Position numbers and translations under genes: made by a program. From Leptobrachium leishanense (taxonomy: Eukaryota > Chordata > Amphibia > Anura > Megophryidae), in NCBI GenBank assembly GCA_009667805.1, contig CM019066.1:120915690-120979689 (forward strand): a stretch of 64,000 bases of DNA, written 5' to 3'. The notes under the pieces are model-generated. The model was not told the DNA's origin. It was given only the letters and a program-made list of their open reading frames with translations, and did not search any database. Below are positions 11,151 to 23,700 of the stretch, piece by piece (the stretch's first letter is position 1; every line of letters starts with the position of its first letter).

Positions 11151-11471
11151 TCTATCACCAGTACAGTAATGTTCAGTATAGATACTTGGAAATGCAGCTA
11201 TTTATAGCTGAAACAAATATGAACTAGATTTTTCCTGGTTGGATAATGCAATTCCCTTGCTTGAGTCTGATTACGTATATGGAAGAGTTCCAAATCTGAA
11301 TCCAACCAAATGCACTGAAATTAAGAAAAATGTATCTATTTTATATATTGAGTATGTTCTCAGATTGAATTTTTGGCATGCTTCTCACAAAAGAAAAAAG
11401 GTTCAAACTGGAATCCCAAATAGTAAAAGCGACCAGACGCTCATAAGGATCCTCTGAATTTGCTCACTAGA
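11151..11471. other. No gene recognised
   Basis: About 320 bp between the ACCCGGGT element and the second Tc1 copy. The 72-codon open frame at 11239-11457 shows no motif. Confidence 0.4.
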
Positions 11472-11736
11472 TACAGTGGCAAGAAAAAGTATGTGAACCC
11501 TTTGGGATTATGTGGAGTTTTGCATGAATTAGTCATAAAATGTGCTCTGATCTTCATCTAAGTCACAACAATTTGAAAAACACAGTCTGCTTAAAATAAT
11601 ACAACACAAACATTATATGTTTTCATGTTTTTATTGAACAGAACATGTAAACATTCACAGTGCAGGGTGGAAAAAGTATGCGAACCCCTAGCCTAATGAC
11701 TTCTCCAAGAGCTAATTGGAGCTCAGTGTGATATTA

Positions 11737-12807
<1,071 letters not shown>

Positions 12808-12822
<15 letters not shown>

Positions 12823-13017
12823 GAAAGGATTTTACCAGGAAGGATACATTGAGATTTCTGTCATTTTCAAGTATGTCCTGGGTGGCGAGTATGTACTGTT
12901 AGGTGTCTTGCCAAGGACACTTACTGGAGAGGTTGCTCGCTGGGATCGAACCCATGACTCCACAGGCTCTCTCCATGCAGAGAAGTGACAATACCTCTAC
13001 TCCACCCAGCCGGTACA
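12808..13017 (-). mobile_element. CORE-type tRNA-derived SINE inserted in the Tc1 copy
   Basis: Reading the minus strand from 13017 gives a tRNA-like head with GGTTCGATCCCAGC, a core-like CCTTGGCAAGACACC, CGCCACCCAGGACATACTTG, the hairpin tail, and a T-run on the plus strand (A-tail). It separates GGAAACATTTG from TTGAGGTTATTGCTGCC, which are adjacent in Tc1 copy 1, so the insertion is directly shown. The exact target duplication is unclear. Confidence 0.85.
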
Positions 13018-13281
13018 GTTGAGGTTATTGCTGCCAAAGGAGGGTCAACCAGTTATTAAGTCCAAAGGTTCACATACTTTTTCCACCCTGCACTGTGAAT
13101 GTTTACATGTTCTGTTCAATAAAAACATGAAAACATTTAATGTTTGTGTTGTATTATTTTAAGCAGACTGTGTTTTTCAAATTGTTGTGACTTAGATGAA
13201 GATCAGAGCACATTTTATGACCAATTCATGCAAAACTCCACGTAATCCCAAAGGGTTCACATACTTTTTCTTGCCACTGTA

Positions 13282-14759
13282 GTTGGTGATGTGAGGCTCA
13301 GTATAGCAGTTGGATAGTGTGACCGTCAGCTGATCCTTCCAAATGTGCATTGAAATTGTCAAAATTAAAATGTAGATCCCCAACCTCTGGAGCCCCAATC
13401 CTGGAACATGGGAATGGAATCAATGGTGGACCTTTAATGATGTGCTAATGTCTCAGGTTCTATTGGTAGCAGGTGAAGGTTCAATATGAAGATCACTACA
13501 GAGCACGCTCATCTTCAGCTTAAGACCACTGAGCTGTAGCATGAAAACCTCCAATTAAAATACCCGGGGACTTGCCAAGAGCTCTCCAAGATATCACTCA
13601 TATATAGACAGCATTTGAAGCTGACAGAATGTTGGATGCAGTCTGGCCCGCCAACTCTTTACTCCAACTCTACTCCCAACAATGGAAATGTACATCATCT
13701 GCCATTACAATGACCCAGTTATGTCTAATGAAACCAGGATATAAGAACATAGAACACAAGAAATCAGCACGGGAAGAAACAATTCCAACTAATTACATCT
13801 AAAAACAATACATACATTGTGTGAATGTTTGAAACTTTCCCATTAATTCACCTGGCTATTGCATCAGGGCCATCCACCATTCTTCCAGCAGCACCATGGT
13901 GCTTGATTAATGAGGTCTCCATCCACCTCAGGTTTCTCTATTCAATAAAATTAGCTTCATATCTAGAAACTTTAACACCATGGGATTCATTATATAGTAT
14001 CATATCTCAAAGAATTTATGTCTGTACAGAATGTTCACTGCAAAAATCTAATTCTATACATATGAAATAGTATAAGAAACAGGCTTACAAATAAATATTA
14101 CAGGTATATACACAATGCTATGTAAAGTGTAGAACACAATGGTAAGGGGGTATTCTTGCAAGGAATAATTTAGATAATGGATTAGTAAATATGCAAAAAA
14201 AAAATATTTACTTTAAATTTTATACCAAGGTTATGAAACATATGGCCTACGTGCCGCATATGCCCACTGAGCCTACAAATCCGCCTGGTGGCAGGACCCT
14301 TCCGCTCTTGCATGATGTCTTCTTTGTGTCTTTGTGTCAGTTACATCTGCTACAGAGATACTGGAACTTTGTTTCAGGCTCCTCGAGTCTGACACTCCAG
14401 TTTTAAGTAGTTTTTCCTTGAAACCAAGTCCAGGGCTTTGGTGATCTATAACTACAGCAGAGATGCAGAAGCTGACATGGTTACAGGGTTGTATATGTCT
14501 GTGAGAGGCCGGGGGGTTATAAGTAAGAGAGGGCATGAGAGGTTGAATATGTTGGGAGTTAAAATTGACAGGGAAGTGAGGGGTTAAAATTGAAAGGAAG
14601 GTGGGAGATTAAATTTGACAGAGGTGGGAGGTTAAAAGCAATGGGGGGGGGGGGTAAGGTTAAAAGCCCTGCGATACTTTAGGCCTGACCTGTGGAAGAG
14701 CAGGAGCTGTTTATAAAGGTTTATGCAGTCAAAGAATCTGCACCCAGATCATACTTTGT
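13282..14759. other. No gene recognised; short imperfect repeats at 14545-14660
   Basis: AT-rich, with no ORF of interest. Around 14545-14660 a roughly 32-bp unit (GGGAGGTTAAAATTGACAG-like) recurs four times before a G-run. The sequence near 14240 (ATGGCCTACGTGCCGCATATG) resembles the interior of some hAT repeats, but no ends were found. Confidence 0.4.
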
Positions 14760-15022
14760 TTAAAGGAAAACTCTACTGATCCTGATCACTTTACATTTAT
14801 AAAGTGGTCAGGATAATGTGAGGAGCCCTCCCCCCTTTTTGCTAAAAACGCTGGGTGAAGTGGGGGAGATCCATCTACACTATCCAGTGTCACCAGCAGC
14901 TGGGGACATTGAATTTCCTGGCTGCCGCCTCCTGCTTTGTGGGCGTGTCTGATGACGTGGGTAGCTCGATCTGCTTTATTTGCCAGAACACCGGTTACTA
15001 GTGATGTCGGCAAAAAAGGAGC

Positions 15023-17362
15023 GTGACGACGTCACAACAAGGGGAAGTGGACGTTCTAGTCCATCTAGGGACAAATGACTTGGCTAGCAATGAGGTTTCT
15101 GAGATTAAGGAAGATTTTTGTTTTCTTGGAGGTGAAATACAACAGATTGCGTCCACTGTGTCATTCTCTGAAGTTTTGCCTGTGCATAACATTCAAGATA
15201 GGCAGATGCGCAATAGGGAATTCAATTTGTGGCTTCGGGAATGGTGTCGGGAGCAAGGATTTGGCTTTGTGTCCCATGATAGCTCTAATTGGAGCAGAAA
15301 GGAACTGTATAAAAAAGATGGTTTGCATCTTACTCATAGGGGAACATATGTTCTCAGTGAGAAGTTCAAAGGTTTCAAAAAAGGAATATTTAAACTAGGA
15401 GGGGGGGACAAAAGTTTAAAAAACAATCTGCCCGATTGTCCCCCAAAAATAAATCGGAGGGTGCAAGCAACATGCGAGGTAAAAAATGACAAGCTCAGAG
15501 TCGTGTCTATAAATGCTCGCAGTTTAGTCAATAAAATCAATGAACTGGAGGCAATGATGGCAGCTGAAAAAGTAGATTTAGTGGCGGTTACTGAGACATG
15601 GTTCAGTGAGAAAAATAACTGGGACATAACAATACCGGGGTACTCTTTATATAGAAAAGACAGAGAAGGTAGGAAAGGAGGAGGAGTGGGCCTGTATGTG
15701 AAAAACAACATAAAAACGAGCCAAATAAAAATGAGCGAGGTGAACATAGAGTCAGTTTGGGTTACGCTAACATTTGGCAATCATACAGTAGCTCGTGTAG
15801 GTGTGATCTATAGACCCCCTGGACAAGTAGAAGAGCTAGATAATCTGCTGGTTGAGGAAATAGCCAAAATGGCAATGAAGGGGGAAGTTATTATCATGGG
15901 GGACTTTAATCTTCCTGATGTGAACTGGAAAACCAAAATAGCTGGGTGCACCAGGAGTACAAATATTCTAAACTCCTTACTGGGATTATCTCTAACACAA
16001 GTAGTTGAGGAGCCGACCCGTAAAGAGGCCATATTGGATTTAATACTCACAAATGGAGGTTTGGTATCGGACGTTGTTGTAGGTGAAAATTTGGGATCTA
16101 GTGATCACCAGTCAGTGTGGTTTAATATAAGAACAGGGATGGAGCCGCACCACACAAAAACAAAAGTTTTAGACTTTAAAAAAACTGATTTTTCTAAAAT
16201 GAGACTTTGTGTGAAGGAGTCATTATCAGACTGGATGAGTTTAAAGTGAGTCCAGGAGAAATGGGATTATTTAAAGGAAGCATTATTTAAGGCCACAGGA
16301 AATTGCATTCGGCTTGTTAGCAAAAACAAAAAAGGGAAGAAACCACTGTGGTACTCTGCAGAAGTGGCCAAAATAGTGAAGAACAAAAAGATAGCATTCA
16401 ATAATTATAAAAAAACTCAGAGTGAAGAAGATAGGCAAACCTATAAGATTAGGCAGAAAAAGGCAAAGCAATTTATAAGAGCTTTCAAAGCACACGCAGA
16501 AGAGAAAATAGCTCAGTCAGTAAAAAAGGGGGACAAAACATTTTTTAGATACATAAACGAGAAAAGAAAAGTAAAACAAGGATTACTTAGATTAAAAACA
16601 AAGGAAGGAAGGTATGTAGAAGAGGATAAAAGTCTCGCTGACTGCCTCAATGAATATTTTTGTTCAGTCTTTGCAGAAGAAAAGGAAGGAAAGGGACCTC
16701 AGTTAGGAGAGAACACTAAAGAGACATTTACATATGAGTTTACAGAGGAGGAGGTTCTACAGCAGCTGTCTAAAGTAAAGACAAATAAGTCAATGGGGCC
16801 TGATGGGATCCACCCTAAATTATTAAAAGAGCTCAGTGATGTAATAGCAAAACCGTTAACGGGAGTCGTCCCAGAAGACTGGAAATTAGCAAATGTTGTG
16901 CCCATTTACAAGAAGGGTAGTAGGGAGGAATCGGGGAACTATAGGCCAGTTAGTCTTACGTCAGTAGTGGGGAAATTAATGGAAACCATGTTAAAGGAAA
17001 GGATTGTTGAACATCTAAAAACACATAGATTACAGGATCAGAAACAACATGGGTTTACCTCAGAGAGATCATGCCAAACTAATCTTATTGATTTTTTTGA
17101 TTGGGTAACAAAAATAATAGACACAGGTGGTGCAGTAGACATTGCTTATTTAGATTTCAGTAAGGCTTTTGATACTGTTCCGCATAGAAGGCTTATCAAT
17201 AAATTGCAATCTTTGAGCTTGGATTCCAATATTGTTGAATGGATTAGGCAGTGGCTGAGTGACAGACAACAGAGGGTTGTGGTAAATGGAGTTTATTCGG
17301 CGCAAGGTCTTGTTACCAGTGGGGTACCTCAGGGGTCAGTACTTGGACCCATTCTCTTTAAT
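15023..17362 (+). pseudogene. CR1 esterase-like/endonuclease/reverse transcriptase, N-terminal part
   Basis: Residues 10-20 read LVHLGTNDLA and residues about 99-105 DGLHLTH, matching blocks of SGNH esterases (GTND, DxxH). The apurinic-type endonuclease follows: SINARSL, VTETWF (Glu), GGGVGLYV, GVIYRPPG, IMGDFNLPDVNW (Asp) and SSDHQSVWF (Asp-His). A TGA at 16247-16249 stands where the frame otherwise continues. After it come GIHPKLL, the fingers region, DFSKAFDTVPH (catalytic Asp of motif A) and [10 protein letters not shown] (motif B). The L1-like insertion then cuts the frame before the FADD motif. The CR1 assignment is firm; the esterase call rests on two short motifs. Confidence 0.88.
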
Positions 17363-17368
17363 ATTTTT

Positions 17369-17575
17369 TTTTTTTTTGTATTCAAGGTTTTATTTTACAT
17401 GTAAGTCATCAATACAGTAATCCGCACTTTCAAAAGACACATAGCGGGAGAATAACAATAAACCGTAGGTAAAAAAGGGGGCAGGGGAGGATAAACGACA
17501 TCAAAAACAGAGCCTGGCAGAGAGTGCAGAGGGACATCAGGAAAAATAGTTTGTTTCTTTTTTCTCCCCCTAAAG

Positions 17576-17618
<43 letters not shown>

Positions 17619-19456
17619 GGGAAGTGGGGGGATCGCCCAAGAGTGTGACATTCCTGGCTCACCCCAGGAAACGTAAGGTATTCTGGGGGCCATAGAAGAG
17701 ATCACAGGGGCCGGGGGACCTAGGGCCAGGAGAGACGGCCAGAGCCATGGTGGCCGCTCAAGTGGCACGCCCAGGACCACCCAGTGTCCCTCAGCCACAA
17801 AAAAAAAAAAGGGGGGGGGAAAGGTGTGGGGAGGGCAGAATACCTGACGTCCCAATGGTCTCAGAGTCCTACGTGCCAAGGTCTGCAAGAAGTCCGCCCG
17901 TATTGATATTCACTCAAGATAACTATATCAATAAAAAGGGAGGGGGTGGGGGATGGAATCAGCCAGTAATAGCAATAAACATAGGGACGGGCCATCTCAA
18001 GGGGGGGGGAGTGCAGGGTCCAATAGAAGGAAATCATAGCGATAAACATAGGAATGGGACCATCTCAAGGGGGGTGGGTGCAGAGTCCAATAGGGGGTAT
18101 AACAAAAAAAAAACAAAAAAAACAGCATAACACACTGCTGGTAAAACATTGGCGTAGTAGCCCCGGCGAGACAGTCTCAGGCGACCAGTGCCATCAGGCT
18201 CCTGGTCAAAGAGGGGCAACACGTCTTCAGCCCGGGTCCGATTGTAGAGGATCCGCAGCCCTATTTCCATGGCAAGTAGACGCCGTGGCGTTTGGAGGGC
18301 GCATGCCGACGTCCAGTAGAGCCCGTGCTTCGTCCGGTGTGGCCACGGAGTGCACAGTCCCTCCGTGCAGTATCAGCAAGGAGCCAGAAGGGCCCCAACG
18401 ATATCTGAGTCCCCGGTCTCTCATGTGGGTTGTCACGTCACGGAAACGGCGACGTGCCGCCAGGGCAAGAAACGATAAATCACGGTAGATGGTTACCTGC
18501 ATATCATTGTAGGCCACCGACGGGACATTTCCCGCCTTCTTAAGCACTTTGGCATGAGCGGAGACATCAGTGGTGACGGCGATAACGTCTCTGGGGGCTG
18601 CGACAGGCGCAGCAGCCGCCTTACGCACTCGGAAGGCAGAGGTAACCGGCACTGGGAAGTCCGGAGGAAGAGTCAGCAGCATGGCCACCAGGCCCGAAAC
18701 ACATGGCAGCAGAGCTTCATCACTTACAGTTTCAGGGATCCCCCTAATCCGCAAGTTGCGCCGGCGATGTCTAGTCTCCAAGTCCAAAACTGTGGACGAT
18801 AGGGCCGTGACCTGTTTCCGTAGGTCTTCCATTTGGGCCTGCACTCCCGGTCTCTCCTCCTCCAGTACTGACAGGCGGGCACCCATAGACACAGAGCCAG
18901 ACGAGATGGCCGCAATTTCAGCTCTGACCTGAGTAAGGTCATTTTGCCACAGGGCCCTCAGATCCTCATATAGCTGCCGGATATCGTCTTTGGTCGACAG
19001 CTGCGGGCGTGGAGTGTCAGGCACCTCCGGACTGTGACAGGGTGAGCCATCCGGGGATACAGCTACGTCCGGGGTCACCTCCCGATATCGACACCCAGGA
19101 CCAGTCCGTGATGCCCCAGGGAAAGTCGAATATCCGGCTGAGCGGCTGCCTCCGATCCCTCCAGGCGCCTGCTTTTCTTCCCCATCCAGGCAGAAAGTAC
19201 CAGCCGCGGAGTAGGCCGCAAACAAAGATGGCCGCCAGCAAGACACTGCAGTTTAGACGGTGCTGGGTCCGGGTAATAGTGCCTCCCGGGGGGGTCAAGG
19301 AAGGCACACCACGATCAGGGGAGACTACACAGTGGCTGCGGAGGTGAACCGATCTGCGGGCCGGGAGCTAAGGGTATAGAATCAGTCGGTATTACACTCA
19401 GCAACAGGAGCTCCCTCACCACACGTCCGCTCGGCTCGGTGTCCAGCCACGCCCCC
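17369..19456 (-). mobile_element. L1-like element carrying ORF1 only
   Basis: It is flanked by a perfect 15-bp target duplication, CTCTTTAATATTTTT, at 17354-17368 and 19457-19471. The T-run at its left edge is the A-tail of a minus-strand insertion, as expected for target-primed reverse transcription. It contains an ORF1 of the L1 type (18227-19246) and about 850 bp of 3' sequence with a second long A-run on the plus strand at 17581-17615. No endonuclease or reverse transcriptase sequence is present within the duplication. It resembles in layout the half-L1 (HAL1) elements of mammals. Confidence 0.85.
18227..19246 (-). CDS. L1-like ORF1 protein (coiled coil, RRM, C-terminal domain)
   Basis: A 339-codon intact ORF. 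Residues about 95-165 are predicted coiled coil, with leucine/valine heptad-like spacing (LSVLEEERPGVQAQMEDLRK). Residues about 170-240 begin with RRNLRIRGIPE, the signature start of the RRM in L1 ORF1 proteins. Residues about 250-320 match the C-terminal domain pattern (DLSFLALAARRRF, then GLRYRWGPSGSLLI). Such proteins bind RNA, trimerise through the coiled coil and act as chaperones in LINE ribonucleoprotein particles. The N-terminus is Gly/Pro-rich and not conserved. Being intact inside a broken CR1 suggests a recent insertion. Mobilisation would need enzymes supplied in trans, which is inference. Confidence 0.8.
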   Translation of the reverse strand: MSCWRPSLFAAYSAAGTFCLDGEEKQAPGGIGGSRSAGYSTFPGASRTGPGCRYREVTPDVAVSPDGSPCHSPEVPDTPRPQLSTKDDIRQLYEDLRALWQNDLTQVRAEIAAISSGSVSMGARLSVLEEERPGVQAQMEDLRKQVTALSSTVLDLETRHRRRNLRIRGIPETVSDEALLPCVSGLVAMLLTLPPDFPVPVTSAFRVRKAAAAPVAAPRDVIAVTTDVSAHAKVLKKAGNVPSVAYNDMQVTIYRDLSFLALAARRRFRDVTTHMRDRGLRYRWGPSGSLLILHGGTVHSVATPDEARALLDVGMRPPNATASTCHGNRAADPLQSDPG

Positions 19457-19471
19457 CTCTTTAATATTTTT

Positions 19472-20327
19472 ATTAGTGATATTGCAGAAGGTATTAATGG
19501 AAAAGTATGTCTTTTTGCTGATGACACAAAGATTTGCAACAGGGTTGACGTTCCTGGAGGGATCACCCAAATGACAAATGATTTAGGTAAACTAAAAAAA
19601 TGGTCGGAGTTGTAGCAATTGAGTTTTAATGTGGATAAGTGCAAGATAATGCACTTGGGACGTAAAAACCCAAGGGCTGAATATAGAATATTTGATACAG
19701 TCCTAACCTCAACATCTGAGGAAAGGGATTTAGGGGTTATTATTTCAGAGGATCTAAAGGTAAGTAGTCAATGTAAAAGAGCAGCAGGAAATGCTAGCAG
19801 AATGCTTGGTTGTGTTGGGAGAGGTATTAGCAGTAGGAAAAGGAAAGTGCTCATGCCACTGTACAGAGCACTAGTGAGACCTCACTTGGAGTACTGTGTG
19901 CAGTACTGGAGGCCGTATCTCCAGAAGGATATAGACATCTTAGAGAGAGTTCAGAGAAGGGCTACTAAAATGGTGTACGGCTTGAAGGAGAAAAGTTACC
20001 AGGAAAGGCTTAATGATCTTAACATGTACAGCTTGGAAAAAAGACGAGACAGAGGAGATATGATAGAAACATTTAAATACGTAAAGGGAATCCACAAGGT
20101 AGAGGAAGGGAGTATATTTAAAAGGAAACAAAATAGCAAAACAAGAGGACATAGTCTTAGATTAGAGGGGCAAAGGTTTAAAAGTAACATCAGGAAGCAT
20201 TATTTTACTGAGATGGTGGTGGATACATGGAACAGACAGTCTTCCAGTAGAAGTGGTAGAGGCCAAAACAGTAATTGAATTTAAGCAAGCATGGGATAGG
20301 CATAAGGCTATCCTAAACAAAAGATAA
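19472..20327 (+). pseudogene. CR1 reverse transcriptase, C-terminal part
   Basis: It resumes directly from the frame cut at 17368: FISDIAEGI, then LFADDTKIC with the catalytic Asp pair (FADD in place of the commoner YADD), then LSFNVDKCKIMHLG and the thumb and C-terminal region (RPHLEYCVQYW, ERVQRRATKM, RRDRGDMIETFK). A TAG at about 19614-19616 replaces the usual Trp codon before QLSFN. A one-base shift near 20235 moves the end into another frame, where VEVVEAKTVIEFKQAWDRH leads to the stop at 20325-20327. Confidence 0.88.
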
Positions 20328-20547
20328 ATCCAGGTAAAGTATCCATGTAATTGGGCAGACTAGATGGGCCGAAAGGTTCTTATCTGCCGACATTTTTCTA
20401 TGTTTCTATGTTTTCTATGTCACTATTTCTGAGACCAATTGCGTCAATGATCGTTCTCAGAGAAGCCTCGATGGATTTCAGCAGCCTCTGCCCAATTATT
20501 TAAGGACAAAAAAGGGACCTCTGCTTTTCAGTGGAGCGTTCCTTTAA

Positions 20548-21984
20548 GTTTATTTTTATAATATACGTATCCCCAGCAGCATTATTTTTAATTACAAAGT
20601 GCTAATATTTGTGAGTGGCTTAAACAATTATTCACATCGTCATATTGGTATTTACAGGAAAACTAAACCCTAAGTTGAAGAAACTCACCCCAGTGCCAAA
20701 GAGAATTGCTTGACTTTAGGAACAGAGCTTAATAAATTCATAGTCGACACATGCAAACTTATTCATGAGATGGGACTTGGCTCATGCCACTGATTGAGTT
20801 ATTGCAGAAGCTACTCTTTTTATTTTTTCTATTATGTGCAAGTACCTTTCTAAATGTCTGAATCATCATTGAAAACTGGCCCAGCATTTTAAATCCTCTG
20901 GCTGAGCAGATTGAATTGCACCATCCAATTATCAAGACTGGTGAAAGGGGAATAGCTCCTCAAAGCTGCTGTAGGAGGAACTCGAACACTATATCCTGTC
21001 TCGCAGGAAATATATGATCCTGTTTCTGCATTTACTAAGAGCAGTTCAGTCTACAAAGTGTTAAACTGCCATGCAGTCATAGATAAAGAAAATTCTCCGA
21101 TATTTCTTCAGGATATGATTTGTGCTTGGCTGGCGTGAACGTGGTGCTATAAACACGATTGGTATATAAATAAGTCGGAGATGTTCAAGACCAATAAATC
21201 AAAAATGTCAAGGATTTAAAGTTTCTTTTTTTTTTCCCTTTCCCAGAACAACCCAGAAACCATATACCCTCTAATATATTCTATCCGTCTTGTTGCCTGT
21301 TAAATCCTTTTGACTATAACCTGTGCAATTCGCAATGCGATTAGATAACAGACGGTTTGTTGTTTTAACATATTTATTAGACAAAAATGGGGGGAAAAAA
21401 ACACGCACACAAAATAAAACGCATTTGTCTGGATTAACATAGTAATGAAATGTAGTCTAGGTTCTGGCAGTCACTAGATTTTTTTTATTGGGGTTAATAG
21501 TTTTTACTCTATCAAAAGACAAAAGAGTCATTTGAATTCCCATTCCATTACTATGAATGTGCATTGACAGAAGGGGTAATCCTGTACATATGGGAGCAGA
21601 TAAACATTGCCCGTTTTGCTTGAAAAAACATAATGCTCCTTGATTATCAGAATAAAACATGTTTCTTTTATGTGGAAAGTTGGCAGAACGCGGAGCTTGA
21701 CGGAGGATGAGCTGGAAGCTGGTGCCGTTGCCTGATTTTGTGTCACCATACGGAAATGAAGCATTTCAATCCCCACACTGCTTTATGTTCTAGATCATCA
21801 ACCATTTACATTTATTTAAAGAAATCTGGCAAGTTTCAGGGAAGCAGCCTTTAATGACTACTAGTCTTTGTGATTTGTTTTAATTAAGACAAAAAAGTCA
21901 TGTCTGTAACATCAAATAAAGTGAAAGACAAAAACAAAAATATAGCATTGCTTATTATATCAAGCTACTTTACATTAAGGTGTA
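20548..21984. other. No gene or element recognised
   Basis: About 1.4 kb of AT-rich sequence with short random frames. No paired ends, tandem arrays or domains were noted. Confidence 0.4.
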
Positions 21985-21992
21985 TACTAGAG

Positions 21993-22472
21993 CAGGGCTC
22001 AAAATTTCCACTCGCCTACTCCGATTTGGCGAGTGGAAATTAAGTGAGGGCGAGTGGAAATGCACACGCAGGCAGCACAATAAATTATTTCATGCTGCGT
22101 ATTTCGGCGGTGTCACTGTGCAGCCCCCCCTTCCCCAGACTGCACGGTGGCAGGAATCAGCTGCCTAACCTGACCAAGCTCGTCTAGGTCACTGGCAAGG
22201 GGGTGGAGAGGAGCTTCCCTGCCTCGTCGCTCTGCTCACACTGGGGTCTAATGACTGGGTATACATGTATCTGGGTCTGATGATTGGGTATTAATGTTAT
22301 TTTTGTAACTTTATCCTAAATAAAACCTTTAACACTGTAATTTCATAAAATAATTTAAAGAGGGTGTGTTTGGGGGCAGAGTTAAAGACTGGGTAGAGGT
22401 TAGGTGGAGCAACTGGTGGCGAGTAACTCTTATGGCCTGTTAGTAGTTTAGGTCTAGAAATTTTGAGCCCTG
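21993..22472. mobile_element. hAT MITE with CAGGGCTCAAAATTT ends
   Basis: The ends are CAGGGCTCAAAATTTCCA and, inverted, TAGAAATTTTGAGCCCTG. The 8-bp sequence TACTAGAG flanks both sides (21985-21992 and 22473-22480), the target size of hAT transposons. The 480-bp interior has inverted GGCGAGTGGAAAT words near the left end and no coding potential. Confidence 0.9.
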
Positions 22473-22480
22473 TACTAGAG

Positions 22481-23615
22481 AATCTGTAATATTGCAGGTT
22501 ACAGAGTGTGATGAGAGTCACTTTTAACTTGGGGTACATGGACCTAGAAATACCTTTGGGAAGTGCAGGCCTGCTATACTTTATGGTTTCCCTGCCATCT
22601 CCTATGCTGAATCCACCCTGTACCTAGTATTCTTGGTGCAGGGTGTTTGTGTCATCTTTGTCATGTATGAAAACCTTTATTGTTATTGTCTATGTTTATA
22701 TAATTACTGTGTGGGTCACTGTAGCCTCTCCCAATCCTCCCTATCTGAAATGTGTTTGCAACCGTTAAAGGTTTGAGTGGTTTTTGTTTGTCATTTCTGG
22801 CAAACACTGTCCCATTATCTGATAATGTATAATCTTAGTCACGTTTACCCTCACATTCTACTATTGTTTGTTGGAATGTTGTACATTGAGTTTTGGTGAT
22901 CTGAGTAATCCCTTTATCTGTTCTTGGCCTAATTAGGTCACAGACAGCAAAATGACAGGCAGTAATTCTTGAGCAGTAACAGCAATATTCCAGGGGAGGG
23001 ATTAATGATGAAGTACACTAAGAAGACAGGCTCTGCCTGGCACTGTATATTTTACTCATTAAATGCTCAGTCATAGGCTGACTGTTATAACCTCAAGTTC
23101 TGCATGCTGACTGATTTCTGGGGAAGGCTGTCATTCTTTCAATGTACCTGTCCCTAAAGCTTCAGCTAAGGGCTAAAGAAAGGCACAAAAGGACTGCTGG
23201 TGGGAGAATGGGGGTAACAGATGTGACCCAGTCGGGGAACGGAGACCTGCTACACAGAGACAATGTATACTGAATGTGAAGCGAAAAGTGGACAATGCCA
23301 CTGCCTTAGAAAAGAAAAAAAGGATTTTTTCCCCAATTTTTTATTTTTAAGTATTATATGGTTATATTTGGTGTCATTTTAAGGGCCAGTCTCTGACCTG
23401 TCCAAAAGAATGAAGAAGGAGGGGACTCTGAATAGTTATAAGGCATTTTCATTTACTCTTGGGAAAGGCTGCACTAGCAGCCTAAACATTGCACTGACAT
23501 CCTAAATAAAAGTGTCCTTATTTCTACTAGGAATGCCTGGTTAACCCGATCTTTTTTGTGGATATTTTGAAGAGCACCCCACCATTGGTATTGTTTTCTG
23601 AACTGTCTAAGGCAG
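22481..23615. other. No gene recognised
   Basis: About 1.1 kb with no ORF above background. I see no repeats within it. Confidence 0.4.
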
Positions 23616-23700
23616 TGGCGGCCAACCTTGGCACCCCAGAGGTTTCTGAACTATTCGTCCCATGATGCTCCACTGGCTTTATGGCTAACTTACTTGTCCT
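23616..23700 (+). repeat. hAT-type repeat end, fragment
   Basis: CAGTGGCGGCCAACCTTGGC, then CCAGAGGTTTCTGAACTA and CCCATGATGC, is the left end of a widespread vertebrate hAT repeat type. Related interiors recur at 51141-51190 and 56258-56290. The right end is missing. Confidence 0.5.

Larger units (their letters stand above)
15025..20420 (+). mobile_element. CR1 LINE, 5'-truncated, interrupted by an L1-like element
   Basis: The order is esterase-like region, endonuclease, reverse transcriptase, then a 3' end GGCAGACTAGATGGGCCGAA followed by repeats of TTTCTATG. That ending is characteristic of CR1-clade LINEs. A 2.09-kb L1-like element splits the reverse transcriptase at 17369-19456. The 5' boundary near 15025 is approximate. 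The body has few inactivating changes, so this copy is moderately young. Confidence 0.9.
14760..20547. mobile_element. TTAA-flanked MITE split by a CR1 LINE
   Basis: The left part starts TTAAAGGAAAACTCTACTGA and has a small hairpin (TGATCACTTTA / TAAAGTGGTCA). The right part ends AGTGGAGCGTTCCTTTAA. TTAA is at 14760-14763 and 20544-20547. A related unsplit copy lies at 24291-24780 with the same hairpin and the same inner right end (CAATTATTTAAGG), which supports joining the two halves. About 5.4 kb of LINE sequence lies between. Confidence 0.7.

Noticed and set aside
17430..17888. 152-codon minus-strand ORF with a Phe run
   Set aside because: It crosses the internal A-run of the L1-like 3' region; composition is simple and there is no domain.
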